Position numbers and translations under genes: made by a program. From Streptomyces rubiginosohelvolus (lineage in GTDB: Bacteria; Actinomycetota; Actinomycetes; Streptomycetales; Streptomycetaceae): a DNA stretch of 64,000 nt. This document shows positions 8,314 through 16,580 of the stretch, in pieces (within the stretch, counting starts at the first letter, position 1; every line of letters starts with the position of its first letter). The notes below the pieces were generated by a model that was given only the letters and a program-made list of their open reading frames with translations, did no database searches and was not told the DNA's origin. The stretch lies in NCBI RefSeq assembly GCF_014649875.1, contig NZ_BMTW01000017.1:1-64000 (forward strand), written 5' to 3'.

Positions 8314-8354
8314 CCGGCCGGCCCGTCGGTGAGCACCACCGACGGGCCGGCCGG
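8314..8354 (+). terminator. Perfect 18-bp hairpin after amfS (attenuator/RNA-stabiliser)
   Basis: An exact 18-bp inverted repeat (8314-8331 and 8337-8354) with a 5-base loop (agcac) begins 7 bases after the amfS stop. There is no U tract. In lanthipeptide operons such a structure lets the short precursor mRNA accumulate above the transporter mRNA by partial termination or 3' protection. It also argues that the transporter starts after it, at GTG 8400. Confidence 0.8.
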
Positions 8355-8399
8355 CCACGTGCCCGCTGGGGCCGCACCCCCGACCCGAAAGGCGACCCC

Positions 8400-10148
8400 G
8401 TGCCGCTGCCGCACCCGGACCCGAGCCCCGGCACGGCGTCCGGCGCCCGACGGCTCGCCCGGCAGCACCCGGCCGCCCTCACCTGGCTGTTCCTCTGCTC
8501 CACCAGCGGGGCGCTCGCCGCCCTCGCCCTGCCCGCCGCCCTGGGACACACCGTCGACCGGCTCGTCTCCGGCGGGCCCGTGCCCTGGTCCGGGCTGCTG
8601 CTCTGCGCCGCCCTCACCCTCGCCGAGACCGGGTTCGACGCGGCGGCCGCCGTGACCGGCACGACCACCAGCGCCCGGCTCACCGCACACCTGCGCACCC
8701 GCACCGCCGCCCGGATCCTGGCCGCCGAACCCCGCCGGGCCCTCGCCCTGCCCACCGGCGACCTCACCGCCCGGCTCACCGCCCGCACCGCCGACGCCGC
8801 CTCCGCGCCCGTCACCGCCGCCGGAGCCGTCGCGGGCGTCCTGCTCCCGCTCGGCGCGCTCGTCGGGCTCCTCCTCATCGACGTCTGGACGGCCGCCGCC
8901 CTCCTCCTGGGTGCCCCTCTGCTGGTCCTCCTGCTCCGCACCTTCACCCGGGGCACCGCCGACGCCGGGGCCGACTACCAGCGGGCCCAGTCGCTCATCG
9001 CCCACCGGCTCACCGAGGCGCTGGACGGCGCCGACACCATCCGCGCCGCCCGCACGGGCGCCCGCGAACACCGCCGCGTCCTGGAACCCCTGACCGCCCT
9101 CGCCGACCACGGCCGCCGCACCTGGACCGTGTACGGGCGGGCCGTCGGCCGCAGCGGCCTCCTGCTGCCCCTGCTCATGCTGCTGGTCCTCGCGGTCGCC
9201 GGACTCCGGCTCGGCGCGGGCGCGATCGGCGTCGGCGAACTCGTCGCCGCCTCCCGCTACGCGAGCCTCGCCGTCGGCATCGGCTCCCTCACCGGAGCGC
9301 TCGGCTCCCTGGCCCGCAGCCGCGCCGCCGCCCGGAGCCTCGACCCGCTCCTCACCCTCGCCCCGCTGCCCCACCGCGGCCTGGGCCCGGTCCCCGACGC
9401 CCCCGGACACCTCGAACTCCGCGACGTCGGTGTCGAACAGGACGGCCGACCCCTGCTGACCGGGGTCCACCTGACCGTCCCCGGCGGCACGTCCCTGGCC
9501 GTCGTCGGACGCTCCGGCTCCGGCAAGTCCCAGCTGGCCGCGGTCGCCGGGCGGCTGCTCGACCCGGACACCGGCAGCGTGCTGCTCGACGGCGTCCCGC
9601 TGGACGGCATGGAACCGGCCCGGCTCCGCCGCGAGGTGGCGTACGCCTTCGCCCGCCCCGCCCTCCTCGGCACCACCGTCGAGGACACGATCGCCCACGG
9701 CCCCTGGACCGCCGCGCCCGACGCCGTGCGCGAAGCGGCCCGCGCGGCCCGCGCCGACGGGTTCCTCGCGCTGCTCCCGTACGGCTACGCCACCCCGGTC
9801 GCCGACGCCCCGCTCTCCGGCGGCGAACGCCAACGCCTGGGGCTGGCCCGTGCGTTCGCCCACCCGGGCCGGCTGCTGATCCTCGATGACGCGCTGTCCA
9901 GCCTCGACACCGTGACCGAGCACCACGTCCGCCGCGCCCTCGACGCGCGGGCCGGGCGCTGCACCCGGATCATCGTCGCGCACCGGCTGTCCTCGGCCGC
10001 GCGGGCGGACCGGGTCGCCTGGCTGGAGGACGGCCGGCTCCGCGCGACGGGCCGCCACGACGAGCTGTGGGAGGACCCGGACTACCGGGCGGTCTTCAGC
10101 ACGGACACCAGCGCGCCTTCCCCCCTCGCCGCAGCGGAGCCCCGATGA
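8400..10148 (+). CDS. amfB: ABC transporter half-molecule, first of the amf/ram pair
   Basis: 582 residues; equivalent to RamA of S. coelicolor by position. The N-terminal membrane half has about five or six helices (LFLCSTSGALAALALPAALG, LLPLGALVGLLLIDVWTAAA). The C-terminal ATPase has Walker A VVGRSGSGKS, signature LSGGERQRLGLARAFA and Walker B LLILDDALSSLD followed by an H-loop (IIVAHRL). It should pair with the next gene to export the modified peptide. GTG 8400 is preferred because it sits behind AAAGGCGA and after the hairpin; an in-frame GTG at 8304 overlapping the amfS stop is the alternative. Coupled to the next gene by ATGA. Confidence 0.92.
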   Translation: MPLPHPDPSPGTASGARRLARQHPAALTWLFLCSTSGALAALALPAALGHTVDRLVSGGPVPWSGLLLCAALTLAETGFDAAAAVTGTTTSARLTAHLRTRTAARILAAEPRRALALPTGDLTARLTARTADAASAPVTAAGAVAGVLLPLGALVGLLLIDVWTAAALLLGAPLLVLLLRTFTRGTADAGADYQRAQSLIAHRLTEALDGADTIRAARTGAREHRRVLEPLTALADHGRRTWTVYGRAVGRSGLLLPLLMLLVLAVAGLRLGAGAIGVGELVAASRYASLAVGIGSLTGALGSLARSRAAARSLDPLLTLAPLPHRGLGPVPDAPGHLELRDVGVEQDGRPLLTGVHLTVPGGTSLAVVGRSGSGKSQLAAVAGRLLDPDTGSVLLDGVPLDGMEPARLRREVAYAFARPALLGTTVEDTIAHGPWTAAPDAVREAARAARADGFLALLPYGYATPVADAPLSGGERQRLGLARAFAHPGRLLILDDALSSLDTVTEHHVRRALDARAGRCTRIIVAHRLSSAARADRVAWLEDGRLRATGRHDELWEDPDYRAVFSTDTSAPSPLAAAEPR

Positions 10149-12013
10149 AGCCCGGCCACGACCCGGCACGCCCCGCGCGCGACACCGCCCTGCGCCGGGT
10201 CGCCCGCGAGGCCCGGCCCTTCCTGCGGGCGCGCACCGGGGCGATCCTGCGGCTGTCCGGGTGGTCCCTGCTGGAGTTCGCGCAGACCTTCCTCAGCGGA
10301 TACGGGGTCGCCCGCGCCCTCGACGACGGCTTCCTCGCCGGACGTCCGGCGACCGGCCTCCTCTGGCTGGCCGTCGCCGCCGTCGCCGTGCTGCCCTCCG
10401 TGCTCGCCGCCCGTGGAGTGTTCGGCCGGCTCGCCGACCTGGTGGAGCCGCTGCGGGACGGGCTGGTGCGGCGTGCGGTGGCGCGGGCGCTGTCGGGCGC
10501 GCTCGGCCGTTCCGGCCATGTCGGCACCCGGTCCCTCTCCCAGGTCACTCATCAGAGTGAGATCGCCCGGGACGGCTGGGCCGGACTCGTCCTGACCCTG
10601 CGGTCGTTCGTGTTCACGGCCGCCGGAGCCGTCACCGGCCTGCTGGCCCTCTCGCCCGCCCTCCTCCTCATCGTGCTGCCGCCCCTGGTCCTGGGGGCCG
10701 CGCTGTTCCTCGGCACCCTGCCGCCGATGGCCGCCCGCCAGCGCGCCTACCTCGCCGCCGACGAGGCGTACGCCGCGCACGCGGGGGAACTCGCCGCCTC
10801 CGTACGCGACATCGCCGCCGCCGGAACCGCCGAGCGGACGGTGGCCGAGTCCCGGGCCCTCGCCGACGCCCAGCTCGCCGCCTCCCGTTCGCTGGCCCGC
10901 TGGTCGGCCGTCCGGGTGGTGGCCCTCGCGGTCTGTGGCCGGTTCCCGCCGCTCCTGCTGCTCCTGGGGGCGCCCTGGCTGCTGCGGAACGGGCTGACAC
11001 CGGGCGGTCTCGTCGGCGCGCTGACCTACCTCACCCAGGCGCTGGCCCCCGCCGTCCAGGCGCTGATGACCATGCTGGGCACGGCGGGCGGCCGCCTCGT
11101 CGTGGTCCTGGACCGCTTCACGGACGCCCCGCCCCCGCCCGCCGACGAACCGGCCCGTGAGGCCGCCCCGCCCGCCTCTCGGAGTGCTGCCCGGGAGGCC
11201 ACCCCGGTCGCCGAACTCCACGAGGTCACCTTCGCGTACGGGCCCCGCGCCCACCCCGTCCTGGACCGGCTCTCCCTGACGGTCGGGGCGGGCGAGCACC
11301 TCGCGGTCGTCGGCCCGAGCGGCAGCGGCAAGTCGACCCTGGCCGCCGTCCTCGCCGGGACCGAGCGGCCCACCGGGGGAGCGGTGCGGTGGCGGGGGCG
11401 CCCGGCGCGGCCGGCCGACGCCACCTCCGTACGCGTCCTGCTGCCCCAGCACGCCTATGTGTTCAGCGGCTCGCTGCGGGACAACCTCCGCTACCTCAGG
11501 CCCGACGCCCACGACCGGGAGATCGCGGCCATGGCGGACGCGGTCGGCCTGGACACGCTCCTCTCCCGGCTCGGCTCCCTCGACGCGGCCGTCGAACCGG
11601 ACCGGCTCTCCCAGGGCGAACGGCAGCTCGTCGCGCTCGGCCGGGCCTACCTCGCCGCCCCGCCGCTGCTGATCCTCGACGAGGCCACCAGCCGGCTCGA
11701 CCCGGCCGCCGAGACCCGCGCCGAGCTGGCGTTCGCCACCCTGCCGGGCGCGCTGGTCGTCGTCGCCCACCGGCTCAGCTCGGCCCGCCGCGCCGACCGG
11801 ACCCTGGTGATGGACGGCCCCCACACCCAGTGCGGCACCCCCGGCGAACTCCTGCGCTCCAGCGCCCTCTACCGCGACCTGTCCGGCCTCTGGGAGCCGG
11901 AGGAAGCGGATGCGGTGCCGGGGCGGGACGTGCCGGAGGAAGCGCGGCGGGAACAGCGGCGGCTCGTCGAGGAGCGCGCCATCAGATCCACCCCGCCTCC
12001 TTCGCCCGTCTGA
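10145..12013 (+). CDS. amfA: ABC transporter half-molecule, second of the amf/ram pair
   Basis: 622 residues; equivalent to RamB by position. Its ATG overlaps the TGA of the preceding gene. A membrane half (SLLEFAQTFLSGYGVARALDD, ALLLIVLPPLVLGAALFLG) is joined to an ATPase with Walker A VVGPSGSGKS, signature LSQGERQLVALGRAYL (Gln replaces the second Gly) and Walker B LLILDEATSRLD. With the preceding half-transporter it forms the heterodimeric exporter for the lanthipeptide, possibly with leader processing elsewhere. The last 32 bases overlap the 3' end of the convergent amfR. Confidence 0.92.
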   Translation: MKPGHDPARPARDTALRRVAREARPFLRARTGAILRLSGWSLLEFAQTFLSGYGVARALDDGFLAGRPATGLLWLAVAAVAVLPSVLAARGVFGRLADLVEPLRDGLVRRAVARALSGALGRSGHVGTRSLSQVTHQSEIARDGWAGLVLTLRSFVFTAAGAVTGLLALSPALLLIVLPPLVLGAALFLGTLPPMAARQRAYLAADEAYAAHAGELAASVRDIAAAGTAERTVAESRALADAQLAASRSLARWSAVRVVALAVCGRFPPLLLLLGAPWLLRNGLTPGGLVGALTYLTQALAPAVQALMTMLGTAGGRLVVVLDRFTDAPPPPADEPAREAAPPASRSAAREATPVAELHEVTFAYGPRAHPVLDRLSLTVGAGEHLAVVGPSGSGKSTLAAVLAGTERPTGGAVRWRGRPARPADATSVRVLLPQHAYVFSGSLRDNLRYLRPDAHDREIAAMADAVGLDTLLSRLGSLDAAVEPDRLSQGERQLVALGRAYLAAPPLLILDEATSRLDPAAETRAELAFATLPGALVVVAHRLSSARRADRTLVMDGPHTQCGTPGELLRSSALYRDLSGLWEPEEADAVPGRDVPEEARREQRRLVEERAIRSTPPPSPV

Positions 12014-12587
12014 TCGCGTCCAGCCGATTCCGCGCCCCGGACTTCCGGATGGCGGCGGCCAGATAATTGCGAACGGTCCCCGGCGTCAGGTGCAGTCGCG
12101 CGGCTATCCCGGCCACGTTGTCACCCTCCTCGGCCATCGAGAGCACACTCAATTCCCTCGGCGATAACGGCATGTCGGCCACCTGCAGGAGACTGAAGGC
12201 CAGCGATTCGTCGATATGCCGTCCACCGTCCGCCAGTTTGTGCATCACCTCGGACAGGTCGTCCACCGGGCGGTACTTGTCGATGTAGCCGAGCGCTCCC
12301 GCCTCGTACGCCCGCCGCAGGCCGCGCGGCTGGTCGCTGCGGGTGAGTACCGCGAGGGGATACGTTCCTCCATGCGGTGCGGTGACCGTCTTCACCTCGT
12401 CGAGTACGTCCCGTGCGCCCGGACAGTCGAGGTCGGTGAGCAGCACGTCGGGGCACCCGCCGCTCAACGCCGCACGTATCGCACCGCGTTCGGCGGTGCG
12501 GACCTCTATGCCCCGCCCCGTGCCGAGGAGCGATGCCAGCGATGCGCGCCACAACGGCACGGTGTGGACCAGCAGCACGGTTGTCAT
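11982..12587 (-). CDS. amfR: LuxR-type orphan response regulator AmfR/RamR-like, with a TTA codon
   Basis: 201 residues. The receiver (1-120) has a phosphoacceptor-like Asp52 and Lys104-region (YIDKYRP), but the usual acidic pair after strand 1 is His8-Thr9. The LuxR HTH (about 136-201) reads LSPRELSVLSMAEEGDNVAGI. It should activate the amfTSBA operon, as RamR and AmfR do. ATG 12587 has GAGG about 10 bases upstream. Leu141 is encoded by TTA (12165-12167), and the gene uses more A/T-ending codons than its neighbours. This suggests bldA-dependent developmental timing. It is convergent with the transporter gene and overlaps it by 32 bases. Confidence 0.93.
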   Translation of the reverse strand: MTTVLLVHTVPLWRASLASLLGTGRGIEVRTAERGAIRAALSGGCPDVLLTDLDCPGARDVLDEVKTVTAPHGGTYPLAVLTRSDQPRGLRRAYEAGALGYIDKYRPVDDLSEVMHKLADGGRHIDESLAFSLLQVADMPLSPRELSVLSMAEEGDNVAGIAARLHLTPGTVRNYLAAAIRKSGARNRLDAIRRAKEAGWI

Positions 12588-12707
12588 CAATCTGCCCTCA
12601 GCTCTTCTCTTGCGCCCGCCCAACGCGGAATGCGATGGACCGTACGCGCCCCGTGACGGGTTTCCAGTTGAGCGCATGGGCATTCGTGTACGCCGACGAA
12701 CGGGCCG

Positions 12708-12717
12708 AATAACGCCA
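12708..12717 (-). promoter_or_regulatory. Near-match AdpA site upstream of amfR
   Basis: On the minus strand the sequence TGGCGTTATT matches nine of ten positions of the AdpA consensus TGGCSNGWWY and lies about 121 bases upstream of the amfR start. AdpA activates amfR in S. griseus. The rest of 12588-12826 is a locally AT-richer intergenic stretch that should contain the amfR promoter; no clear -10/-35 was identified. Confidence 0.35.
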
Positions 12718-12826
12718 CCGTTGGGCGCGGAAGGGGGCGTTCGGATGTAAACCGGGAGCGCACATCGCTCACGGACCCATCCGTCTCGCCACGGCCGGGG
12801 CACTGGCACGAGTGAGGTCAGGCGGA

Positions 12827-12870
12827 TTTCCGTGGATCGGCGGAGCCGTGGATCCGCCGATCCACGGAAA
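12827..12870 (-). terminator. Perfect 18-bp hairpin downstream of the SirB1-like gene
   Basis: An exact 18-bp inverted repeat (12827-12844, 12853-12870) with an 8-base loop lies 20 bases past the stop of the gene at 12891-13772. The stem is flanked by AAA/TTT. It is the likely transcription terminator separating that gene from amfR. Confidence 0.8.
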
Positions 12871-12890
12871 TGCTTACCGGAGAACCGGGT

Positions 12891-13772
12891 TCAGTTCAGC
12901 AGGGCGCGCGCCGCGTGAGCCTTGCGCCGGATGTTCTCGGCCGTTGTCGGCTCGATCTCGGCGAGGATCTCCGCATATTCCTCCATCTCCGCCGCCCCGC
13001 GCAGGAATTCACCGCGCTGGACGAGGAGCTGGGCGTGCTCGTAGCGGAGCCTGGCCGGATGCGAGGGCAGGAGCAGCGACAGCTCCACCGCCCACAGGGC
13101 CACGTCCGTGCGCTCGGGCCGGGCCGCCGCCCATGCCCGGATGTTGTTCAGGATCCGCAGCACGATCTCCAGCGGGCGGGCGGGAACCATCATCGACGGC
13201 TCCAGCGCCGCCCCGGTCGCCCCGGTGACCAGCAGCTCCGCGTCCTGGCCGGTCAGCGGCGCGCCCCCGGCGAACGGATCGGCCAGCACCGGGTGTTCCC
13301 GGTCGCCGAAGCCGACCACGAAGTGCCCGGGCAGCGCCACCCCGTACACCGGGGCGCCCGCCCTTCTCGCGACCTCGATCCAGACGACCGAGAGCAGGAT
13401 CGGCAGCCCCCGGCGGCGCCGCAGCACCTGCTGGAGGAGCGAGGAGTCCAGCCGCTGGTAGTCGGCCGACGAGCCGCCGAACCCGCACCGCTCACCCAGC
13501 AGTTCGGCCAGCGCCGAGGCCCAGCCGGCGGGGGAGCGGGAGCCGTAGGGCAGCAGCCCCGCCAGCCGGTCCAGCTCGATCTGCGCGGCGTCGATGCCGT
13601 ACGGGTCGGGGACGGGCTCCCCCGGAGTCACCGGGACGACCTCGGCCGGCCCCACCGGCCCGGCCTCCGCGCCCAGCAGCAGGCACAGGAGGGCGAGGTC
13701 CGGCCGCTCGGACCGGGCCTCCTCGGCGAACTGCCGCCGCCGCTCGGCCGCCCCGGAATCCAGCCCGCTCAT
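12891..13772 (-). CDS. Transglutaminase-like SirB1 family protein
   Basis: 293 residues, cytosolic. The SirB1/transglutaminase-like core is recognisable: RRGLPILLSVVWIEVARRAG, then VYGVALPGHFVVGF and VLADPFAGG, corresponding to the Pro-Leu-Ile and His/Asp regions of the family. The C-terminus is a TPR-like helical stretch (LARAEMEEYAEILAEIEP type). The start at ATG 13772 is chosen because an earlier start would overlap the upstream GNAT gene by an Arg/Gly-rich non-conserved stretch. Function unknown. It is likely co-transcribed with the GNAT gene 70 bases upstream. Confidence 0.85.
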   Translation of the reverse strand: MSGLDSGAAERRRQFAEEARSERPDLALLCLLLGAEAGPVGPAEVVPVTPGEPVPDPYGIDAAQIELDRLAGLLPYGSRSPAGWASALAELLGERCGFGGSSADYQRLDSSLLQQVLRRRRGLPILLSVVWIEVARRAGAPVYGVALPGHFVVGFGDREHPVLADPFAGGAPLTGQDAELLVTGATGAALEPSMMVPARPLEIVLRILNNIRAWAAARPERTDVALWAVELSLLLPSHPARLRYEHAQLLVQRGEFLRGAAEMEEYAEILAEIEPTTAENIRRKAHAARALLN

Positions 13773-13842
13773 GTCCGACCCACGCCCCTGCTCGTCCTGT
13801 CCCCGCCCCGGTCCCGGCCTGTGCGGCGCGCCGCGTGACCCC

Positions 13843-14838
13843 TCACGCCGAGCGGTAGTGGTGGTACCGGTGATGGCCCGCGAACCCCATGCCGTCGTAC
13901 AGCGCCCGCGCCCCCTCATTGTCCTCCTCGACCTGGAGCCAGGCCGCCGAAGCGCCCTCGTCCAGCGCGCGGCGGGCCAGCGCGGTCATCACCGTCGTGG
14001 CCAGTCCGCGCCGCCGCTGCTCCGGGGCGACCTCCACGGCCATGAAGCCGGCCCACCGGCCGTCCACGACACACCGCCCGATCGCATCCGGTGCGTCGCC
14101 GCTCCCCGGCACCGTGGCGAACCAGACCGAAGGACCGCTGCCCAGCACCCGCAGTACATGCGGGCCGGGCTCGGAGAAGCGCTGGTAGCGGGCGAGCCAG
14201 GCCGCGTCCGGCTCCCGGGTCAGCCGGACCGCGGACACCTCCGCCTCCCGGTCCCCGACCGGCGCCAGCGCGGCGATCCGCACCTCCGCCGACACCTCGC
14301 GCCGCCAGCCGTACTCCTCCAGCTCCGCGCACAGGAGCTCCTGCGTGCCCTCGGCCCCGGTCGCCGTCTGGACGTACGCGGGCAGGCCCCGCTCCTCGTA
14401 CCAGCGGCGGACGCGCCCGAACGCCTCGCCGAGCGGCAGACCCGGATCGCCGAGCGGCAGGACGGAGTTGGCGCGCCGGGTGAAGCCCCCGGCCGCGCGG
14501 AGCCGCCAGTCGCCCAGCGCCTCGCTCTCCACCGGCTGCCAGGCGCGCGCGGTGACGGCCGCCAGCTCCTCGAAGGAGGTGGCGGGACCCCGGCGCCGGG
14601 CCGGGGCGGCGGGCACGACCTTGCCCGCGACCAGGGAAGATTCCACGATGTGGACGGATTCCCCGCTCTTTCGTGTGATCGACACCACACCGTCGTTCCA
14701 TGATGTGAGCACGCCGACCACGTCGGTGAACTGCGCGCCCGTGCCGCCGCTGTCCGTCCGGCGCCGCACGGACACGCGTTTGCCCACGTCAGCGGGTGTG
14801 ATGCGGACTTCCAGCCGTCCGCCGATGGTGAATTCCAC
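13843..14838 (-). CDS. GNAT N-acetyltransferase with N-terminal SH3-like domain (Rv0428c-like)
   Basis: 331 residues. An N-terminal small-barrel segment (EVRITPADVGKRVSVRRR, GVVSITRKSGESVHIVESSLVAG) precedes a degenerate and then a full GNAT domain. The acetyl-CoA loop is APEQRRRGLATTVM, followed by 'GASAAWLQVEEDNEGARALYDGMGF'. The overall plan matches the actinobacterial Rv0428c family, whose substrate is unclear. It is divergent from ferredoxin fdxA across a 117-base gap. Acetylation of a small molecule or protein is inferred from the fold only. Confidence 0.88.
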   Translation of the reverse strand: MEFTIGGRLEVRITPADVGKRVSVRRRTDSGGTGAQFTDVVGVLTSWNDGVVSITRKSGESVHIVESSLVAGKVVPAAPARRRGPATSFEELAAVTARAWQPVESEALGDWRLRAAGGFTRRANSVLPLGDPGLPLGEAFGRVRRWYEERGLPAYVQTATGAEGTQELLCAELEEYGWRREVSAEVRIAALAPVGDREAEVSAVRLTREPDAAWLARYQRFSEPGPHVLRVLGSGPSVWFATVPGSGDAPDAIGRCVVDGRWAGFMAVEVAPEQRRRGLATTVMTALARRALDEGASAAWLQVEEDNEGARALYDGMGFAGHHRYHHYRSA

Positions 14839-14955
14839 AGCTCTGTCCGCCCCTCCTGTTCGGATCGTGCCCGAGAACGGAGATACTAGGGGCGGGCATC
14901 GACGACGCCGCGCTCCCGCGCGAGAGCCAACGCCCTACCGAGGAGGAACGACAGC

Positions 14956-15276
14956 GTGACCTACGTCATCGCGCAGCCTTGTGTCGACGTGAAGGACAAG
15001 GCCTGCATCGAAGAGTGCCCCGTCGACTGCATCTACGAGGGCCAGCGGTCCTTGTACATCCACCCGGACGAGTGCGTCGACTGTGGAGCCTGTGAGCCGG
15101 TCTGCCCGGTCGAGGCCATCTTCTACGAGGACGACACCCCGGAGGAGTGGAAGGACTACTACAAGGCGAACGTCGAGTTCTTCGACGACCTCGGCTCGCC
15201 GGGCGGTGCTTCCAAGCTCGGTCTCATCGAGCGCGACCACGCGTTCGTCGCCGGACTGCCGCCGCAGAACCAGTAA
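14956..15276 (+). CDS. fdxA: Ferredoxin FdxA (7Fe-8S)
   Basis: 106 residues, soluble electron carrier. Eight Cys are seen: C9, C17, C21, C25, C40, C43, C46, C50. By comparison with Azotobacter FdI, C9/C17/C50 bind a 3Fe-4S cluster, C21/C40/C43/C46 bind a 4Fe-4S cluster and C25 is free. The length and the acidic C-terminal extension are those of actinobacterial FdxA. GTG 14956 sits behind a strong AGGAGG. Located just upstream of dapC. Confidence 0.97.
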   Translation: MTYVIAQPCVDVKDKACIEECPVDCIYEGQRSLYIHPDECVDCGACEPVCPVEAIFYEDDTPEEWKDYYKANVEFFDDLGSPGGASKLGLIERDHAFVAGLPPQNQ

Positions 15277-15387
15277 TACGGCGGCACCACGCGCACAGCT
15301 CGGTCCCGTACGGCTCGTCCCCGTGCGGGACCGAGCCGTTTCCCCGTGCCGCCGCCGTACCCGAACACCCCGAGAAAGCAGAGCCCC

Positions 15388-16482
15388 GTGTCCGCAGTCT
15401 CCTCCCGCCTCCCCGTCTTCCCCTGGGACAAGCTCGCGCCCTACAAGTCGACGGCCCAGGCCCACCCGGACGGCATCGTGGACCTGTCGGTCGGCACCCC
15501 GGTCGACCCGGTCCCCGAGCTGATCCAGCGGGCGCTGGTCGCCGCCGCGGACAGCCCCGGCTATCCGACGGTGTGGGGCACCGAGGCCCTGCGGGACGCG
15601 CTCACCGGATGGGTGGAGCGCCGCCTCGGCGCGGTCGGCGTCACCCACGCCAACGTGCTGCCTGTCGTCGGTTCCAAGGAGCTGGTGGCCTGGCTGCCGA
15701 CGCAGCTCGGGCTCGGCGCGGGCGACAAGGTCGCCTACCCCCGGCTCGCCTACCCGACGTACGAGGTCGGCGCCCGGCTCTGCGGCGCGGAGCCCGTCGT
15801 CTACGACGACCCGACCGAGCTGGACCCGGCGGGGCTGAAGCTGCTCTGGCTCAACTCGCCGTCCAACCCGACCGGCAAGGTGCTGTCCAAGGACGAGCTG
15901 ACCCGGATCGTCGCCTGGGCGCGCGAGCACGGCGTCCTCGTCTTCAGCGACGAGTGCTACCTGGAGCTGGGCTGGGACGCCGAACCGGTCTCGGTGCTCC
16001 ACCCGGACGTCTGCGGCGGCCACTACGACGGCATCGTGGCGGTCCACTCGCTCTCCAAGCGCTCCAATCTGGCCGGATACCGCGCCGCGTTCATCGCGGG
16101 CGACGCGGCCGTGCTCGGTGAGCTGCTGCTGATCCGCAAGCACGGCGGGATGATGACGGCCGCCCCCGTCCAGGCCGCCACCGTCGCCGCCCTCGGCGAC
16201 GACGTGCACGTCTCCGAGCAGCGCGCCCGGTACGCCGACCGGCGCCTCGCGCTGCGTGCGGCCCTGGAGGCGCACGGCTTCCGCATCGAGCACAGCGAGG
16301 CGAGCCTCTACCTGTGGGCGACCCGCGACGAGCCGTGCTGGGACACCGTGGCGTACCTCGCGGAGCGGGGCATCCTGGTCGCGCCCGGCGACTTCTACGG
16401 TCCGGCGGGCGCGAGCTTCGTCCGGGTGGCGTTCACCGCGACGGACGAGCGGGTGGCGGCGGCGGTCAAGCGCCTGTCCTGA
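15388..16482 (+). CDS. dapC: Succinyldiaminopimelate transaminase DapC
   Basis: 364 residues, fold-type I PLP aminotransferase of the bifunctional/actinobacterial DapC type. It converts N-succinyl-2-amino-6-ketopimelate and glutamate to N-succinyl-LL-DAP in lysine and peptidoglycan synthesis. Seen: SPSNPTGKV, the DECYLELGW segment with the PLP-contacting Asp, and the Schiff-base Lys in SLSKRSNLAGYR. GTG 15388 gives the usual MSAVSSRLPVFPWDKL N-terminus; an in-frame ATG at 15346 adds a Pro-rich non-conserved tail. dapE, a later pathway step, lies 1.8 kb downstream. A palindromic terminator follows. Confidence 0.95.
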   Translation: MSAVSSRLPVFPWDKLAPYKSTAQAHPDGIVDLSVGTPVDPVPELIQRALVAAADSPGYPTVWGTEALRDALTGWVERRLGAVGVTHANVLPVVGSKELVAWLPTQLGLGAGDKVAYPRLAYPTYEVGARLCGAEPVVYDDPTELDPAGLKLLWLNSPSNPTGKVLSKDELTRIVAWAREHGVLVFSDECYLELGWDAEPVSVLHPDVCGGHYDGIVAVHSLSKRSNLAGYRAAFIAGDAAVLGELLLIRKHGGMMTAAPVQAATVAALGDDVHVSEQRARYADRRLALRAALEAHGFRIEHSEASLYLWATRDEPCWDTVAYLAERGILVAPGDFYGPAGASFVRVAFTATDERVAAAVKRLS

Positions 16483-16527
16483 TCCGGATACGCGGGAGGG
16501 CCCGGATGCGCGGGGCCCGGCAATGCC

Positions 16528-16563
16528 GGAGGGCCTGAGGAGTGCGCACTCCTCAGGCCCTCC
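16528..16563. terminator. 36-bp perfect palindrome, bidirectional terminator
   Basis: The sequence is an exact 36-base palindrome, so either strand can fold an 18-bp (practically about 16-bp) stem. It lies between dapC (stop 16482) and the convergent gene ending at 16581 and should end transcription from both sides. Confidence 0.8.
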
Positions 16564-16580
16564 CGCATGTGCGTGGGGGA

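Noticed and set aside
8304..8399. Start of the first ABC transporter at GTG 8304, overlapping the amfS stop
   Set aside because: The added 32 residues are translated from a perfect 18-bp hairpin and are Arg/Gly-rich; GTG 8400 has its own ribosome site.
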